Shown here one piece after another: positions 36,522 to 45,700 of a stretch of 64,000 nucleotides of DNA. Origin of the DNA: Ardenticatenales bacterium (GTDB taxonomy: Bacteria > Chloroflexota > Anaerolineae > Promineifilales > Promineifilaceae); contig JACKBL010000003.1 in NCBI GenBank assembly GCA_020634515.1, positions 664,557 to 728,556 on the forward strand, written 5' to 3'. Under the pieces are notes generated by a model. That model did not search any database, was not told the DNA's origin, and saw only the letters and a program-made list of their open reading frames with translations. The translations under genes and the position numbers were made by a program. Position 1 is the stretch's first letter. The number at the start of each line of letters is the position of its first letter.

Positions 36522-36731
36522 GAGAAAGTCTCCTTCTAACTAATGGTCACTAGATTGGTTGATAGGGCGCTGTCTGCTGGCGCTATCTTCCTGAAAATGG
36601 CAGCAGTCAAGAATCGGTGGCCGCGGCCTTTTGTAAGGCTATGGCTTGAGCATGAATGCGCCAAATTCTCGCGTGCCTGGAAATGTGAGGCAATTTTAAG
36701 AGTGATAGCCAGATTGTCAAGTTTTACACAG

Positions 36732-36771
36732 GCAATCGTACGCAATCGCGCGCAATCGTGCGCAATCGCGC
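36732..36771. repeat. Four tandem 10-bp iterons GCAATCGYRC
   Basis: GCAATCGTAC, GCAATCGCGC, GCAATCGTGC and GCAATCGCGC follow one another without gaps, one helical turn apart, about 210 bp upstream of acpP and 40 bp from the end of the convergent-side glycan gene. Regular spacing suggests a protein binding array. A fifth, imperfect unit (GCAGATGTC) follows. Confidence 0.8.
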
Positions 36772-36811
36772 GCAGATGTCACTTAAAGAAAACACGGCCT
36801 GGTGGTGATAG

Positions 36812-39800
36812 TTACGTTCTTTCCCCGGCGGGCAGGGCCGCGGCCAGAGCCAGGAGGAAGTAGCAGGCGGCAGCGAGATCGGTGAGGAAGAAGCTGTGGT
36901 CTACGAGACCGTGAGCGAGGCTATAGGCGAGGGCGGCGTAGATGCCGAGGAGGACGGGCAGCCAGGGGCGGGCGACGCCGTGACGCAGGTGGGCAAGCAG
37001 CAGGCGGGCGAAGGCGAAGAACAACAGCCCCCCGGCGAGCAGACCGGGCAAGCCCAGGCGCGTAGCGAAGTCGAGGAAGATGTTATGCGGGTGGTTCAGG
37101 TTGGGTTCGCGCCAGGCAGCGTCGAAGATGTAGCGACCGCGATATTGGTAGAGGAAGTTGTCTAATCCGACGCCAATCCAGGGATGATCCCGGGCCATGT
37201 TCAGGCTGGCGCGCCAGAGGTTGAGGCGCAAGAATCCGGTTTCTCCCTGGGGGTTGAGGCGGGCGGCCAGGGCGGGGAACTGGAAGGCGACGAGGAGGGC
37301 GAGGAGACCGCACAAGAGGGCGGCGAGTATCCAGGGCCAGGCGCGGCGACGACGCTGACGCTGCCAGAGGGTGAAGAGGATGAGGAGAGATGCCGGCATT
37401 CCCAAAAACAATCCACCCTTGCTAAACGTCAACAACCAGGCCAGCCCCACCGGCAGCAGCGCCAACACATACCCCCGGCGTCGCCGCGTGGACGTGCCCA
37501 GCAGCCCCATCGCCAGCAGCAGCGGCCACACCCGCCCCAGATAGAGCGCCACGTTGTTGGGCGAGCCATACGTCGCCCGCAACCGCATCAATCCCTCTTC
37601 CGCCGTGATCAGATTGCTGCCCAATGCGTACTGCCCCAGCCCGATCAGGGCAATCACCACCCCGCCCAACACAAACGCATCCAGCAGCGCCCACCATTCG
37701 CGCTCTTGCAGGCGCGTGCTCCGCAGCATGAGGTAAAACAGAGCGGGTTCGACGATTACCACGCGCCATTCGTTCCAGGCCACATCCTGGCGGCTGCTGA
37801 AGGGGATGGAGAGCGTGGCGACGAGCGTGAGCAGGAGGACGGCCCCATCAGGCAGCGTGAGGCGGGGGAGGCGCGGACGCGGGAGAGTCTGCGCCGGGTT
37901 CTGGCGGGCGCGGGCGACAAACTGCCCGGCGCGCGCGATGAGCAAAGCGGCCGCGGTGACGAGGATGAAGATTTCCACGGGGGAGAAGCGGTAGCCCAAC
38001 ATCAGTTTGGGCTTGACGGCCCAGGGGAGGCTGAAGGCGACCAGGGCCAGTCCCCAGGCGGGACGGAAGGTGATCAGGAGGAAGAGGAGGACGAGAGCGC
38101 CGAGGTAGATGAAGAGGGAGGGGGCGACATAGAAGGTGGAAGCGGCAGCGGCGGTGAGGGCAAGTTGGGGGATGTCACCGAGGCGGCGGTAAATGCCGGC
38201 ACTTTGCTCCCCCCACGTCAGCCATCCCGACAACGCCACCAGCGCCGCCGTCACCCCCGTCACCCACAACTGCCCCCGCTGTGACAGTGCTTGCCAGCGC
38301 CGCCGCCAGGATGCGCTCCAGCCGCCCCAGTCCGCGCCCCGCCCCACGACCACCGCGCCCAATGCCGCCGCCGCCGCCAGGCCGACCAACGCCCCCTGCC
38401 CCCACCAGTACCCACCCGCCGCCGGGCGATACAGCACGCTAAACCCGTGCAGCGCCCACTGGTCCCAACCGCGATACGGTTCCAGGCGCAGGGTGTGCGG
38501 CCCTGCCGGCAAACCGCGGGCTACCACCTCATTCGCCACATAATCCGCCGCCGGGTCCGCCGCTGTGAGGATGAGGGTCGCCCGTCCTTCTTCATCGCGG
38601 GGCAGCGCATTTGCCGGCACGCCGTCGATGGTCACGAAAAAACGGGCGCGAAAGTCGGCGCGGCGCACACGCAAAGCCACATCCGTCCCCCAAAACTGAA
38701 ACACAGCCGCATTCGCCGCCGGGTCCGCCGCCTCCCCCGTATTCGGCGCGTCCGCGCCAAACATGGGCGAAAAACGCCACGCCCCCGCGTACTGCTGGCC
38801 GGGACCATCCGCCCGTGACAGATGGAAACCAGGATAGGCCACGGCGGTGGGCGCGGCCTGCCGCCAGGCTTGCAGCGCCGCCGCCGTGGGGCGACCGGCG
38901 ACGCTAAACCCCCAGTGGGCGTCATCCGGCGCGGCATCCGGCTGCCAGTTCTCCAGAAACATGATGCCCATCCAGGGCCACTCGCGGCGGGCGCGGGTAA
39001 GCGCCGCCGCCGTCCATTCCGCCCGTGTCGCTTCATCCACCTGCCCCCAAATGGAGTCGTCGCCCGTCCAGCCGGGGGGCAGGCTGTTCCACCCCCAATT
39101 CCCGGCCCAGATCGCCTTACCCGCGTCCCCATTTCGCGCCATCACCTCCCGCAGCAAGATGACGCGGCTGAAATTGGTGACGTTGATGTCCACCGCGCGG
39201 TCGTCCGGCCCGCTGTCGAAGCCATACGGCTTGGCGGCAACCACGTCGAAGGCGTCGGCCGCGCCCTCTTCATATAAAAGTTGCAGGTAGAGCGGGTCCG
39301 CCAGGTTGTATGGCCCCGTTTCGATGGTGGGGGCCAGCGGCGCGGCCACGATGAGGGCGGTGGGGTCCGATTGGCGAATGGCAACGGCGGCGGCGGAGAG
39401 CAGGGCGGCGTAGGCGGCGGCGTTGACGGGTTGCCCGCCCCAATGGCTGGTGATGTTGGGTTCGTCCCAGATGATGTAGGCGTCAAGTTGGTCGGCGTAG
39501 CGGGCGGCAAACTGGCCGGCCCAGGCGGCGAAGGTGCGTGGGTCGGCGGGAGGGGCGAAGTGGGTGGCGGGGTTGCCGTCGAGCAGGGGGGTGAGGGTGA
39601 TGCCGGCATTTTGCGCGGCTTGCAACAGGTGGTCCGTGGCGGTCCAATCGAAATCGGGCGTGTGGTAGAAGGATTGTTTGATCGCGGTGATGCCCAGGCG
39701 GCGAATGCCGGCCAGTTGCTCCGCCAAATCCGCCCCCTCATACGGGTCAAGCGAAACGTTGAGGCCAGGCTGCACACCCGCGCCCAAAATGGGTGGCGGC

Positions 39801-39937
39801 GGCGCGTCCGGGATGCCGCGCGTGAGGAAGGCGCGTTGCCGCTGCCGCGCGCCCACGGCAAGCAGGGCGCAGAGGGAAACAAACAGGAGGAGCAGAGTAA
39901 GCCGGCGGGCGCGAATGGCCTGGGGAGAAGGATTCAT
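36812..39937 (-). CDS. Glycoside-hydrolase-like / O-antigen ligase fusion
   Basis: 1041 residues. After an N-terminal signal-anchor (about 12-30) comes an outside TIM-barrel-like domain (about 50-380): LGAGVQPGLNVSLDPY, a helix-strand pattern and YIIWDEPN near 158-165, where the Glu matches the acid/base position of clan A glycosidases. A jelly-roll-like region follows, then about twelve membrane helices ending in an O-antigen ligase/polymerase (Wzy_C) domain: YGSPNNVALYLGR, WIGVGLDNFLYQY and HPHNIFLDFATRLGLPGL (about 945-965). Wzy/WaaL enzymes join lipid-linked glycans at the outer face. Having a glycosidase-like domain on the same chain is unusual; it might trim or hold the acceptor. Confidence 0.8.
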   Translation of the reverse strand: MNPSPQAIRARRLTLLLLFVSLCALLAVGARQRQRAFLTRGIPDAPPPPILGAGVQPGLNVSLDPYEGADLAEQLAGIRRLGITAIKQSFYHTPDFDWTATDHLLQAAQNAGITLTPLLDGNPATHFAPPADPRTFAAWAGQFAARYADQLDAYIIWDEPNITSHWGGQPVNAAAYAALLSAAAVAIRQSDPTALIVAAPLAPTIETGPYNLADPLYLQLLYEEGAADAFDVVAAKPYGFDSGPDDRAVDINVTNFSRVILLREVMARNGDAGKAIWAGNWGWNSLPPGWTGDDSIWGQVDEATRAEWTAAALTRARREWPWMGIMFLENWQPDAAPDDAHWGFSVAGRPTAAALQAWRQAAPTAVAYPGFHLSRADGPGQQYAGAWRFSPMFGADAPNTGEAADPAANAAVFQFWGTDVALRVRRADFRARFFVTIDGVPANALPRDEEGRATLILTAADPAADYVANEVVARGLPAGPHTLRLEPYRGWDQWALHGFSVLYRPAAGGYWWGQGALVGLAAAAALGAVVVGRGADWGGWSASWRRRWQALSQRGQLWVTGVTAALVALSGWLTWGEQSAGIYRRLGDIPQLALTAAAASTFYVAPSLFIYLGALVLLFLLITFRPAWGLALVAFSLPWAVKPKLMLGYRFSPVEIFILVTAAALLIARAGQFVARARQNPAQTLPRPRLPRLTLPDGAVLLLTLVATLSIPFSSRQDVAWNEWRVVIVEPALFYLMLRSTRLQEREWWALLDAFVLGGVVIALIGLGQYALGSNLITAEEGLMRLRATYGSPNNVALYLGRVWPLLLAMGLLGTSTRRRRGYVLALLPVGLAWLLTFSKGGLFLGMPASLLILFTLWQRQRRRRAWPWILAALLCGLLALLVAFQFPALAARLNPQGETGFLRLNLWRASLNMARDHPWIGVGLDNFLYQYRGRYIFDAAWREPNLNHPHNIFLDFATRLGLPGLLAGGLLFFAFARLLLAHLRHGVARPWLPVLLGIYAALAYSLAHGLVDHSFFLTDLAAACYFLLALAAALPAGERT

Positions 39938-39951
39938 AAATAATTAACGAT

Positions 39952-39980
39952 ATTGGTTCATTCTCCAAGAATGAACCAAT
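39952..39980. repeat. AGATTGGTTC palindrome, copy 4
   Basis: Arms ATTGGTTCATTCT and AGAATGAACCAAT, 13 bp each, with a 3-base loop, 14 bp upstream of the glycan-ligase fusion start codon. Confidence 0.9.
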
Positions 39981-40020
39981 CTGGAGGAACTAGAATGAAC
40001 AACTCCCAACCATGACTCTA

Positions 40021-40105
40021 CTGAAAAAAGGTCAAAAACCGGGTTTTTACACATGAACCACTCTGGTAATTTTTGCCGGACAATCGAAAAACCCGGTTTT
40101 TTCAG
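40021..40105 (-). terminator. Probable terminator-like structure after the G5 lipoprotein
   Basis: Outer arms CTGAAAAAA / TTTTTTCAG enclose two self-complementary AAAAACCGGGTTTTT-type blocks (40034-40048 and 40087-40100). Located 13 bp beyond the stop of the minus-strand lipoprotein gene, it probably ends that transcript. Confidence 0.65.
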
Positions 40106-40117
40106 TGAACTCAACCA

Positions 40118-41818
40118 TCAACCGTTATCGCCCGGCAGGCGTTCTTCGCGGGTGTCGTCGGGGGTGGGGAGGGGGAGGCGTTCGGTGGGGCGCAGGTTGG
40201 TGGAGATGGCCGCGCCGTAGGGGGCCCAGGTGGGATGGCTGTTAACGCTGTCGTCCTGGACGAGGGGATAGGCGTCGCCGCTGTCCAGGTTGTAGAGGTA
40301 GAGGGCGTTGTTGAAGATAAAGGCCAGGTCGCGCCCGGTTGGTCCCCAGGCCATGAACTGTTCGTCGCGGGGGAAGCGGCTGTTTTCGCCCGGTTGCGGG
40401 TAGATCTGGCGGCGGTTGCTACCATCCTGGTCCATGAGCCACAGGGCGTAGCTGCTGCGTTCGCTGTCCTGGGGGGTGAGGGCTTGCAGGTAGGCGATGA
40501 GGCTGGCGGCGGCGGGAGACCATTGGGGGTGGGTCCACATGCCGGCATTTTCCACAAACGGAACCGTCCAGCGCCCACTTATATCCGCCGCCCAGATGTT
40601 GAACGCCGGCGCGTCGGCGTTATTTCCCCCGTGATTGCTAAAAACGAGATAGCGGCCATCGGCGGACCAGGAAATCGTGGGAATCCAGGCCCAATCGCCG
40701 CGCGTGTTGTACTCCGTGAACCGCTGCAAGCGCACGCGCCCTCGCTCCAGGTCCGTCGCTTGCAGGTCGAGATAGCCCACCTCGTCCGCGTAGCTGTAGG
40801 CGATGGCCGCGCCCGTGGGCGACCAGGCGTAGCTGCCGCCCCACCAGCCGTAGGTGGCGGGGTACGCCTCAATCCGCTGCTCTGGTTGAAAGGGGAGCGA
40901 TTGGTTCTGGCGCACGTCGCCAATCCAGAGGTCGTTATTGGCTTCCCAACCGGGGGGGAGGTCGGTGGCCTCCGCCGTGGTAAAGGCGATTTGAGGGAGT
41001 TCGATGCGGGATGGGTTCCAGCCGGCCCAAAGGACGTTGTCCACGCCCAACGCGCGCGGCACGGCGTCGCGGTCGGCGCGAATGAGCCAGAGGCTGTTGA
41101 AGGTGGTGGTTTCCGTGGTGGCGCGGGTGTAGAGGAGGTAGTCGCCGGCGGGAGAAAGGGCAAAGACGCGCCCATCGAGGCCGCCGCCGATGTCGAGTTG
41201 TTCGGGGAAGGCGCTGCTGCCGCGCAAGATGAGGCCGTTGCCGCTGCTGATGTAGGCGAGCATGCCGGCAAAGCTCACATTCCCCGCCGCCGCCCCAATC
41301 CCCACCATCACAATCTCGTCCTGGGCTTGCTCCAGCGTCGTCACCTGCGTCGTGCGCCGCTCCGACTCCAGGCCATCCCGGTAGACGATGCGCACCGTTA
41401 GCTCTTCCAGGCCGGCCCGGCCGCCCTGAATGATCATGGGGGGATCGTCGGCGCTCAGGGCTTCGCTGCGCACAATCTGGCGACTAAAGGGCACGCTGCG
41501 CTCAATGACGACCACGCTTTCGCGCACGCGCACGACGGTGACGGTCAGCCCGTCGGTGAGGGGGGTGAAGAGGGGCGGGCTGACTTCGTCGGATGGGTTG
41601 AGTGAAATGCCGGCATCCGCCAGCAGTTCGCGCACGGTGGTGGCCGTGGTGGTCAGGGCGCGGGTGTTGTTGTCGGCGGTGAGGGTGATGTGGAAAGATT
41701 CAATGCCGGCAAACGGGGGCGTCCCCCTGGCGCATCCAATCAAAATCAAACCGGCCAAAAGGATCGGCCAGATACGGAGCAGCCAGGGGCGCGCGCCCTG
41801 CCTTATGCCTCTTCCCAC
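40118..41818 (-). CDS. Lipoprotein with DUF348, G5 and TolB-like propeller domains
   Basis: 566 residues from a GTG at 41818. A signal peptide ends in the lipobox LIGCA (about residues 25-29). Then: a ubiquitin-like DUF348 domain with TVRELLADAGI (about 40-95), a G5 domain with DGLESERRTTQVT (about 100-170), and a propeller with blades such as SWSADGRYLVFSNHG and WSPTGAAIAYSY (about 185-545). DUF348-G5 pairs usually occur in cell-wall proteins such as YabE/Rpf ahead of a lytic domain; here a propeller takes that place. It overlaps the end of the DUF2267 gene, indicating co-expression. It probably binds envelope glycans. Confidence 0.85.
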   Translation of the reverse strand: MGRGIRQGARPWLLRIWPILLAGLILIGCARGTPPFAGIESFHITLTADNNTRALTTTATTVRELLADAGISLNPSDEVSPPLFTPLTDGLTVTVVRVRESVVVIERSVPFSRQIVRSEALSADDPPMIIQGGRAGLEELTVRIVYRDGLESERRTTQVTTLEQAQDEIVMVGIGAAAGNVSFAGMLAYISSGNGLILRGSSAFPEQLDIGGGLDGRVFALSPAGDYLLYTRATTETTTFNSLWLIRADRDAVPRALGVDNVLWAGWNPSRIELPQIAFTTAEATDLPPGWEANNDLWIGDVRQNQSLPFQPEQRIEAYPATYGWWGGSYAWSPTGAAIAYSYADEVGYLDLQATDLERGRVRLQRFTEYNTRGDWAWIPTISWSADGRYLVFSNHGGNNADAPAFNIWAADISGRWTVPFVENAGMWTHPQWSPAAASLIAYLQALTPQDSERSSYALWLMDQDGSNRRQIYPQPGENSRFPRDEQFMAWGPTGRDLAFIFNNALYLYNLDSGDAYPLVQDDSVNSHPTWAPYGAAISTNLRPTERLPLPTPDDTREERLPGDNG

Positions 41819-42219
41819 AAATGTCTCACTTCGGGCGACAAAGCCTGGGCCACCCGCTGGCGCAAGCCGTCGTCGTTGACCAGCGCCTTGAGACCGTGGA
41901 AGACGGCGCTAACGGGTTTGCGCGCAAACTGGGCGTCGGTGGCCCCGCTGCGGTTGGCGACCTGTTTTTGGAATTTCAATACCGGCAGATGCTGGTCACG
42001 GAAATGCGCAAGCCAGAAAATGCGCAGGAGCGCGTCCGCCAGTTCCGACGGCAAAGCGTGCGCCAACGCTTTCTTTGTGCCGCGGTCCAGGTTCAGGGCC
42101 AGCGTCTTCAAGGTGGCTTCGCTCCAGCGGCGAGCGTGTTGGGGCGTGCGCAGGCTGCCTGCCTCTTGCACGTATTGATAAAACTGTTCCAGATTGCTGA
42201 TTGATTTTGTCGTTGCCAT
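41803..42219 (-). CDS. DUF2267-like protein
   Basis: 138 residues from the ATG at 42219, which has GGAGGTAAC immediately upstream. Helical throughout; AARRWSEATLKTL-like and LPSELADALLRIF segments resemble DUF2267 proteins, which have two similar helical halves and unknown function. Its 3' end overlaps the lipoprotein start by 16 bp. Confidence 0.75.
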   Translation of the reverse strand: MATTKSISNLEQFYQYVQEAGSLRTPQHARRWSEATLKTLALNLDRGTKKALAHALPSELADALLRIFWLAHFRDQHLPVLKFQKQVANRSGATDAQFARKPVSAVFHGLKALVNDDGLRQRVAQALSPEVRHLWEEA

Positions 42220-42454
42220 GTTACCTCCAAAGGATAATGAATTTTTACCCCGCATAGAGGTCAACGTCAAGCAATCAGCACCGAATGCCGGCTATGTTTA
42301 TCTGGAGTTCAAGATGACGTTATGGTACTATTCCGTTATAGTTATAGTTGCATTGTCATGGGCTACTGATTGACCGGGCAAAGGTTTTGCGCATTGTTTT
42401 CAGCAAGCGAACTCTGTAGAGCCAGAAGCTGCGCGAATTGGGAGAAATAGGAAC

Positions 42455-42724
42455 GTGCAAGTAGATCGGGAAATGGTGCAGGCATATCGGCAACGGTGGC
42501 AGGCGGTCGCTGAAATTGAAGCGTTTGAGCGTCAGCAAGAGACGGTGACGGAACGCTGGCAGAAGCTCAATGCGTTATTGCGTATGGGTGTTGCGCTTGG
42601 CTTGAATGCCGGCACGAGCCGTGAAACAGACCCCCTTTTGCCGCACCAACGTTGGAACCAGTTGCGGCAGATGTATCTGGCAGCCAAACAGGAAAACCGC
42701 GTGTCGAAGCCGAAAAAAGTTTGA
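42455..42724 (+). CDS. Small hypothetical helical protein
   Basis: 89 residues from a GTG at 42455, with GGAGAAATAGGAA upstream. Two amphipathic helices rich in Gln, Arg and Glu (EIEAFERQQETVTERWQKL) and a basic tail. No family recognised. The stop lies directly at the -35 box of the next promoter. Confidence 0.55.
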   Translation: MQVDREMVQAYRQRWQAVAEIEAFERQQETVTERWQKLNALLRMGVALGLNAGTSRETDPLLPHQRWNQLRQMYLAAKQENRVSKPKKV

Positions 42725-42748
42725 CGAAATGGCATAAATCAGTATACT
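42721..42748 (+). promoter_or_regulatory. Sigma-70-type promoter of rplY
   Basis: TTGACG and TATACT with 16 bp between. Transcription would start near 42755, leaving a leader of about 100 bases before the rplY ATG. Confidence 0.7.
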
Positions 42749-42855
42749 TTTCCGTCTGGATTTGTGGGAAACCCCGCCCATAACCATGAATGCGCAATAC
42801 CCCTGACCACAGGGTTTTCTATTTTCCCCGCAAGGGTTGACAGCAGAGGAACATT

Positions 42856-43506
42856 ATGTCTGAGCAATTTATGATTGATGCCCAACCACGCGCCGTTGTG
42901 GGCAAAAAGGTGAAGCAACTCCGCCGCGAGGGAATTATTCCCGCGGTGATCTACGGTCAGGATTCCGTGACCAATATCCAGGTAAATGACCTGGAGGTGC
43001 GCCGCGTGCTGCGCAAGGCGGGGTCGAATGACTTGATCAACGTGAACGTTGATGGTGCACAGCGAACCACGTTGGTGCGCGAGGTGCAAAAGCATGCTGT
43101 TCGTGGTGATTTGCTGCATATTGACTTTTTGGAAGTTAATATGCGCGAAACGCTGACCACGGAAGTGGCCTTGATGATGACGGGCACGGCCAAGCCGGTG
43201 AAGGATGGCCTGGGGTTGGTAACGCAGATGCTGCACACGATGGAAATTGAATGTCTCCCGGATGCGTTGGTGTCGGAGATTGAGTTTGATGCCGGCATGA
43301 TCGCCACCCCCGACGACTTCATCCACGTCAGAGACCTCCCCCGCCCCAAAGGCGTCACCTTCCTCGCCGACCCGGACACGCTGGTGGCTACCTTTGAATA
43401 CAGCCAGGCAGAAGCGGAAGAAGGGGCAGAGGCGGAGACCTCCTTCCTGCCTGCCGCCGACATGGTGGAAGTGATCAAGAAGGGCAAAGTGGAAGACGAG
43501 TTTTAG
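42856..43506 (+). CDS. rplY: Ribosomal protein bL25, long (Ctc/TL5) form
   Basis: 216 residues. The N-terminal 5S-rRNA-binding domain shows GKKVKQLRREGIIPAVIYG and the C-terminal TL5 domain ends in EVIKKGKVEDEF. The long form, with both domains, is usual outside enterobacteria. It binds 5S rRNA in the large subunit and is linked to stress in some bacteria (Ctc). It has its own promoter and a terminator 75 bp after the stop, so it is a single-gene unit. A sharp G-rich to C-rich change occurs at the TGCCGGCA at 43290, in the middle of this essential-type gene. Confidence 0.95.
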   Translation: MSEQFMIDAQPRAVVGKKVKQLRREGIIPAVIYGQDSVTNIQVNDLEVRRVLRKAGSNDLINVNVDGAQRTTLVREVQKHAVRGDLLHIDFLEVNMRETLTTEVALMMTGTAKPVKDGLGLVTQMLHTMEIECLPDALVSEIEFDAGMIATPDDFIHVRDLPRPKGVTFLADPDTLVATFEYSQAEAEEGAEAETSFLPAADMVEVIKKGKVEDEF

Positions 43507-43578
43507 GCAGCGACTTCGCCCGCGACAATGCGCCCTCCGTTGCGCGAGCGCGGCGCAGCGACAAATGAGAGCAACAAG

Positions 43579-43611
43579 AGGCTGGGACGTGTCCGTTCCA
43601 GCCTTTTTTTG
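43579..43611 (+). terminator. Rho-independent terminator of rplY
   Basis: Stem AGGCTGG / CCAGCCT with an additional pair region in the loop, then a run of seven T. Confidence 0.9.
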
Positions 43612-43676
43612 TATAGTCCCATGTGGCGCGCGGCAAAGGCGCGCCCGACAGCCGATTGGGGAACGAGGTGCAGTCC

Positions 43677-45695
43677 GTGGCAGAACCGGAATCCACAGCG
43701 GCGGCGGCAAGCGGCGAAAAGCCCGCCGCCAAAGAGCAATACGGCTTCATTAGCCCGCGGTCACCGCTCTGGCTGCTGCCGATCCTGATCGTGGCTGCCG
43801 TGCTGCGCCTCACGGGGCTGGCCTGGGACGATTATCATCATTACCATCCAGACGAGCGTTACATTGCCTGGGTCGCCACCAGCGTCACCTGGCCGACCAA
43901 CTGGACCGACGCCTGGCAGCCCCACCGCTCCACGCTCAATCCTTTCTACTGGCCGGCGAAGACCCGCGATACCGGCGTGATCGCCCCGGAGAACGAGCCG
44001 CGCCGTTTCGCCTACGGGCACGTGCCTTTGTACGCGGGCGTGCTGGCGGCGGGGTTGGTGGATTGGGTGGGGTCGGTGCTGCGTCCACTGCTGCCGGCAT
44101 CTACCTTCCTCTCCCGCGACCTCTTCAACGGCGCCGACCGAAACACCTTCGACCACCTGACCATCGTGGGGCGACTGCTGACGGCGCTGCTGGACGTGGG
44201 CGCGGTGGCCTTGCTCTACCTGCTGGGGCGGCGGCTGTTTGACCCGGTGGTCGGCCTGCTGGCGGCGGCGTTCCTGGCTCTGGATGTGCTGCACATTCAG
44301 TTGGCCCACTTCTGGACGGTGGACCCCTACCTTACATTTTTCGCGCTGGCGGCCATCTATTGTCTGGTGCTGGCACTGGACCATCCCCGTTTTTTCTGGC
44401 CGGGGGCGGTTTTCGTAGGGCTGGCGGTGGGGAGCAAATTTGCCGGCATTTTCCTCCTCCTCCCCCTCGCCCTTTTCTGCTGGTGGCACGCGCCCGCGTT
44501 CTGGCCGCGCGCCCGTCGGCTCCTCCTCGCCGTTTTCCTCGCCGCCCTCACCTTTGCCCTCACCAATCCGTTCGCTCTCCTCGATTTTACCTGCCAGGTC
44601 GTCTCCCCGGCGGTGCGTTGGGGGCCGATCTCGCTGCCGGCCATCAACTGGGGCAACTGCTTTTTGGAGAATCTGTCACGGCAAAGCGGCATGGTAAACG
44701 GGAGTTGGGATGTCGGCTTTGCGCGGCAATATGCCGGCACAACCCCCTTCCTCTACCCCCTGGAAATGCTGTACAAATGGGGCCTGGGGCCGCTGCTGGC
44801 CGTCGTCGCCGTGGGCGGCCTCCTGTGGCTCTCGTGGCGCGCCTGGGCGCGGCGGCAGCGCGGCGAATGGCTACTGCTGGCCTGGGTCGTCCCCTTCTTC
44901 CTGGCAACCGGCGGCCTCTATGTCAAATTCATGCGCTATTTGCAGCCCATCGTCCCCTTGCTCCTGCTCATGGGCGCGGCCTGGCTACTGCATGGATTCG
45001 GGCGACGCGCCCGCCGCCCGGCCGTCGCGCTCACCCTCGTGGCAACGGCGCTGTATGCGCTGGCTTTCGCCAACATGTACCGCCAGCCGCACCCGTGGAC
45101 GACGGCCTCGGCGTGGATTTTTCGCCATGTGCCCGCCGGGGCCACGGTACTGACGGAACAATGGGATGAGCCACTGCCAACGGGGATGGTGATAGACGGC
45201 GTCTACCACGCCGCCGACGAATACGAGTCGGACGAACTCACCTGGCTCACCGGTCCTGACGAGGCCGACGATGAAGCGAAACTGGCCGCCAACCTGGCGC
45301 GGCTGGCAAACGCCGACTACGTCGTCATCGCCTCCAACCGCGTGTATGGCGTGGTTCCTCGCCTGCCCCAACGGTATCCCCTCTCCGGCCACTATGCTCG
45401 TCTGCTTTTCAGTGGGCAACTTGGCTACGACGTGGTTTTCGTCACCGATCGCGCGCCGAACCTGGGAGGCGTCACCTTGCGCCCCGATTCCTTTGCCTGG
45501 CCCCGCCTGACGCCGCCAGAGGCCGTGCAAATGTACCTGACCCGGCATCCCACCCTCACCTTTGGCCGCGCCGACGAGAGCTTCACCGTCTACGACCAGC
45601 CGCTAGCTTTCATCCTGGCGAATCGGCAGCGCCTCTCCGCCGCGGCCATGCGCCAGTTGTTCACGACCAACGAACCACTACCCACCGAACACTGA
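43677..45695 (+). CDS. GT39/PMT-family membrane glycosyltransferase
   Basis: 672 residues from the GTG at 43677, chosen because GAGGTG lies six bases upstream; the frame is open further back but through the terminator region. HYHPDERYIAW (about 57-67) supplies the acidic motif of the first outside loop. About eleven helices follow, with GLAVGSKFAGIFLLLPL and a soluble C-terminal domain holding VLTEQWDEPLP and ADYVVIASNRVYG. This is the layout of lipid-linked sugar transferases of the Pmt/ArnT class. It is followed after 5 bp by the spermidine-synthase-like gene, so they form an operon. Confidence 0.85.
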   Translation: MAEPESTAAAASGEKPAAKEQYGFISPRSPLWLLPILIVAAVLRLTGLAWDDYHHYHPDERYIAWVATSVTWPTNWTDAWQPHRSTLNPFYWPAKTRDTGVIAPENEPRRFAYGHVPLYAGVLAAGLVDWVGSVLRPLLPASTFLSRDLFNGADRNTFDHLTIVGRLLTALLDVGAVALLYLLGRRLFDPVVGLLAAAFLALDVLHIQLAHFWTVDPYLTFFALAAIYCLVLALDHPRFFWPGAVFVGLAVGSKFAGIFLLLPLALFCWWHAPAFWPRARRLLLAVFLAALTFALTNPFALLDFTCQVVSPAVRWGPISLPAINWGNCFLENLSRQSGMVNGSWDVGFARQYAGTTPFLYPLEMLYKWGLGPLLAVVAVGGLLWLSWRAWARRQRGEWLLLAWVVPFFLATGGLYVKFMRYLQPIVPLLLLMGAAWLLHGFGRRARRPAVALTLVATALYALAFANMYRQPHPWTTASAWIFRHVPAGATVLTEQWDEPLPTGMVIDGVYHAADEYESDELTWLTGPDEADDEAKLAANLARLANADYVVIASNRVYGVVPRLPQRYPLSGHYARLLFSGQLGYDVVFVTDRAPNLGGVTLRPDSFAWPRLTPPEAVQMYLTRHPTLTFGRADESFTVYDQPLAFILANRQRLSAAAMRQLFTTNEPLPTEH

Positions 45696-45700
45696 GTGCT

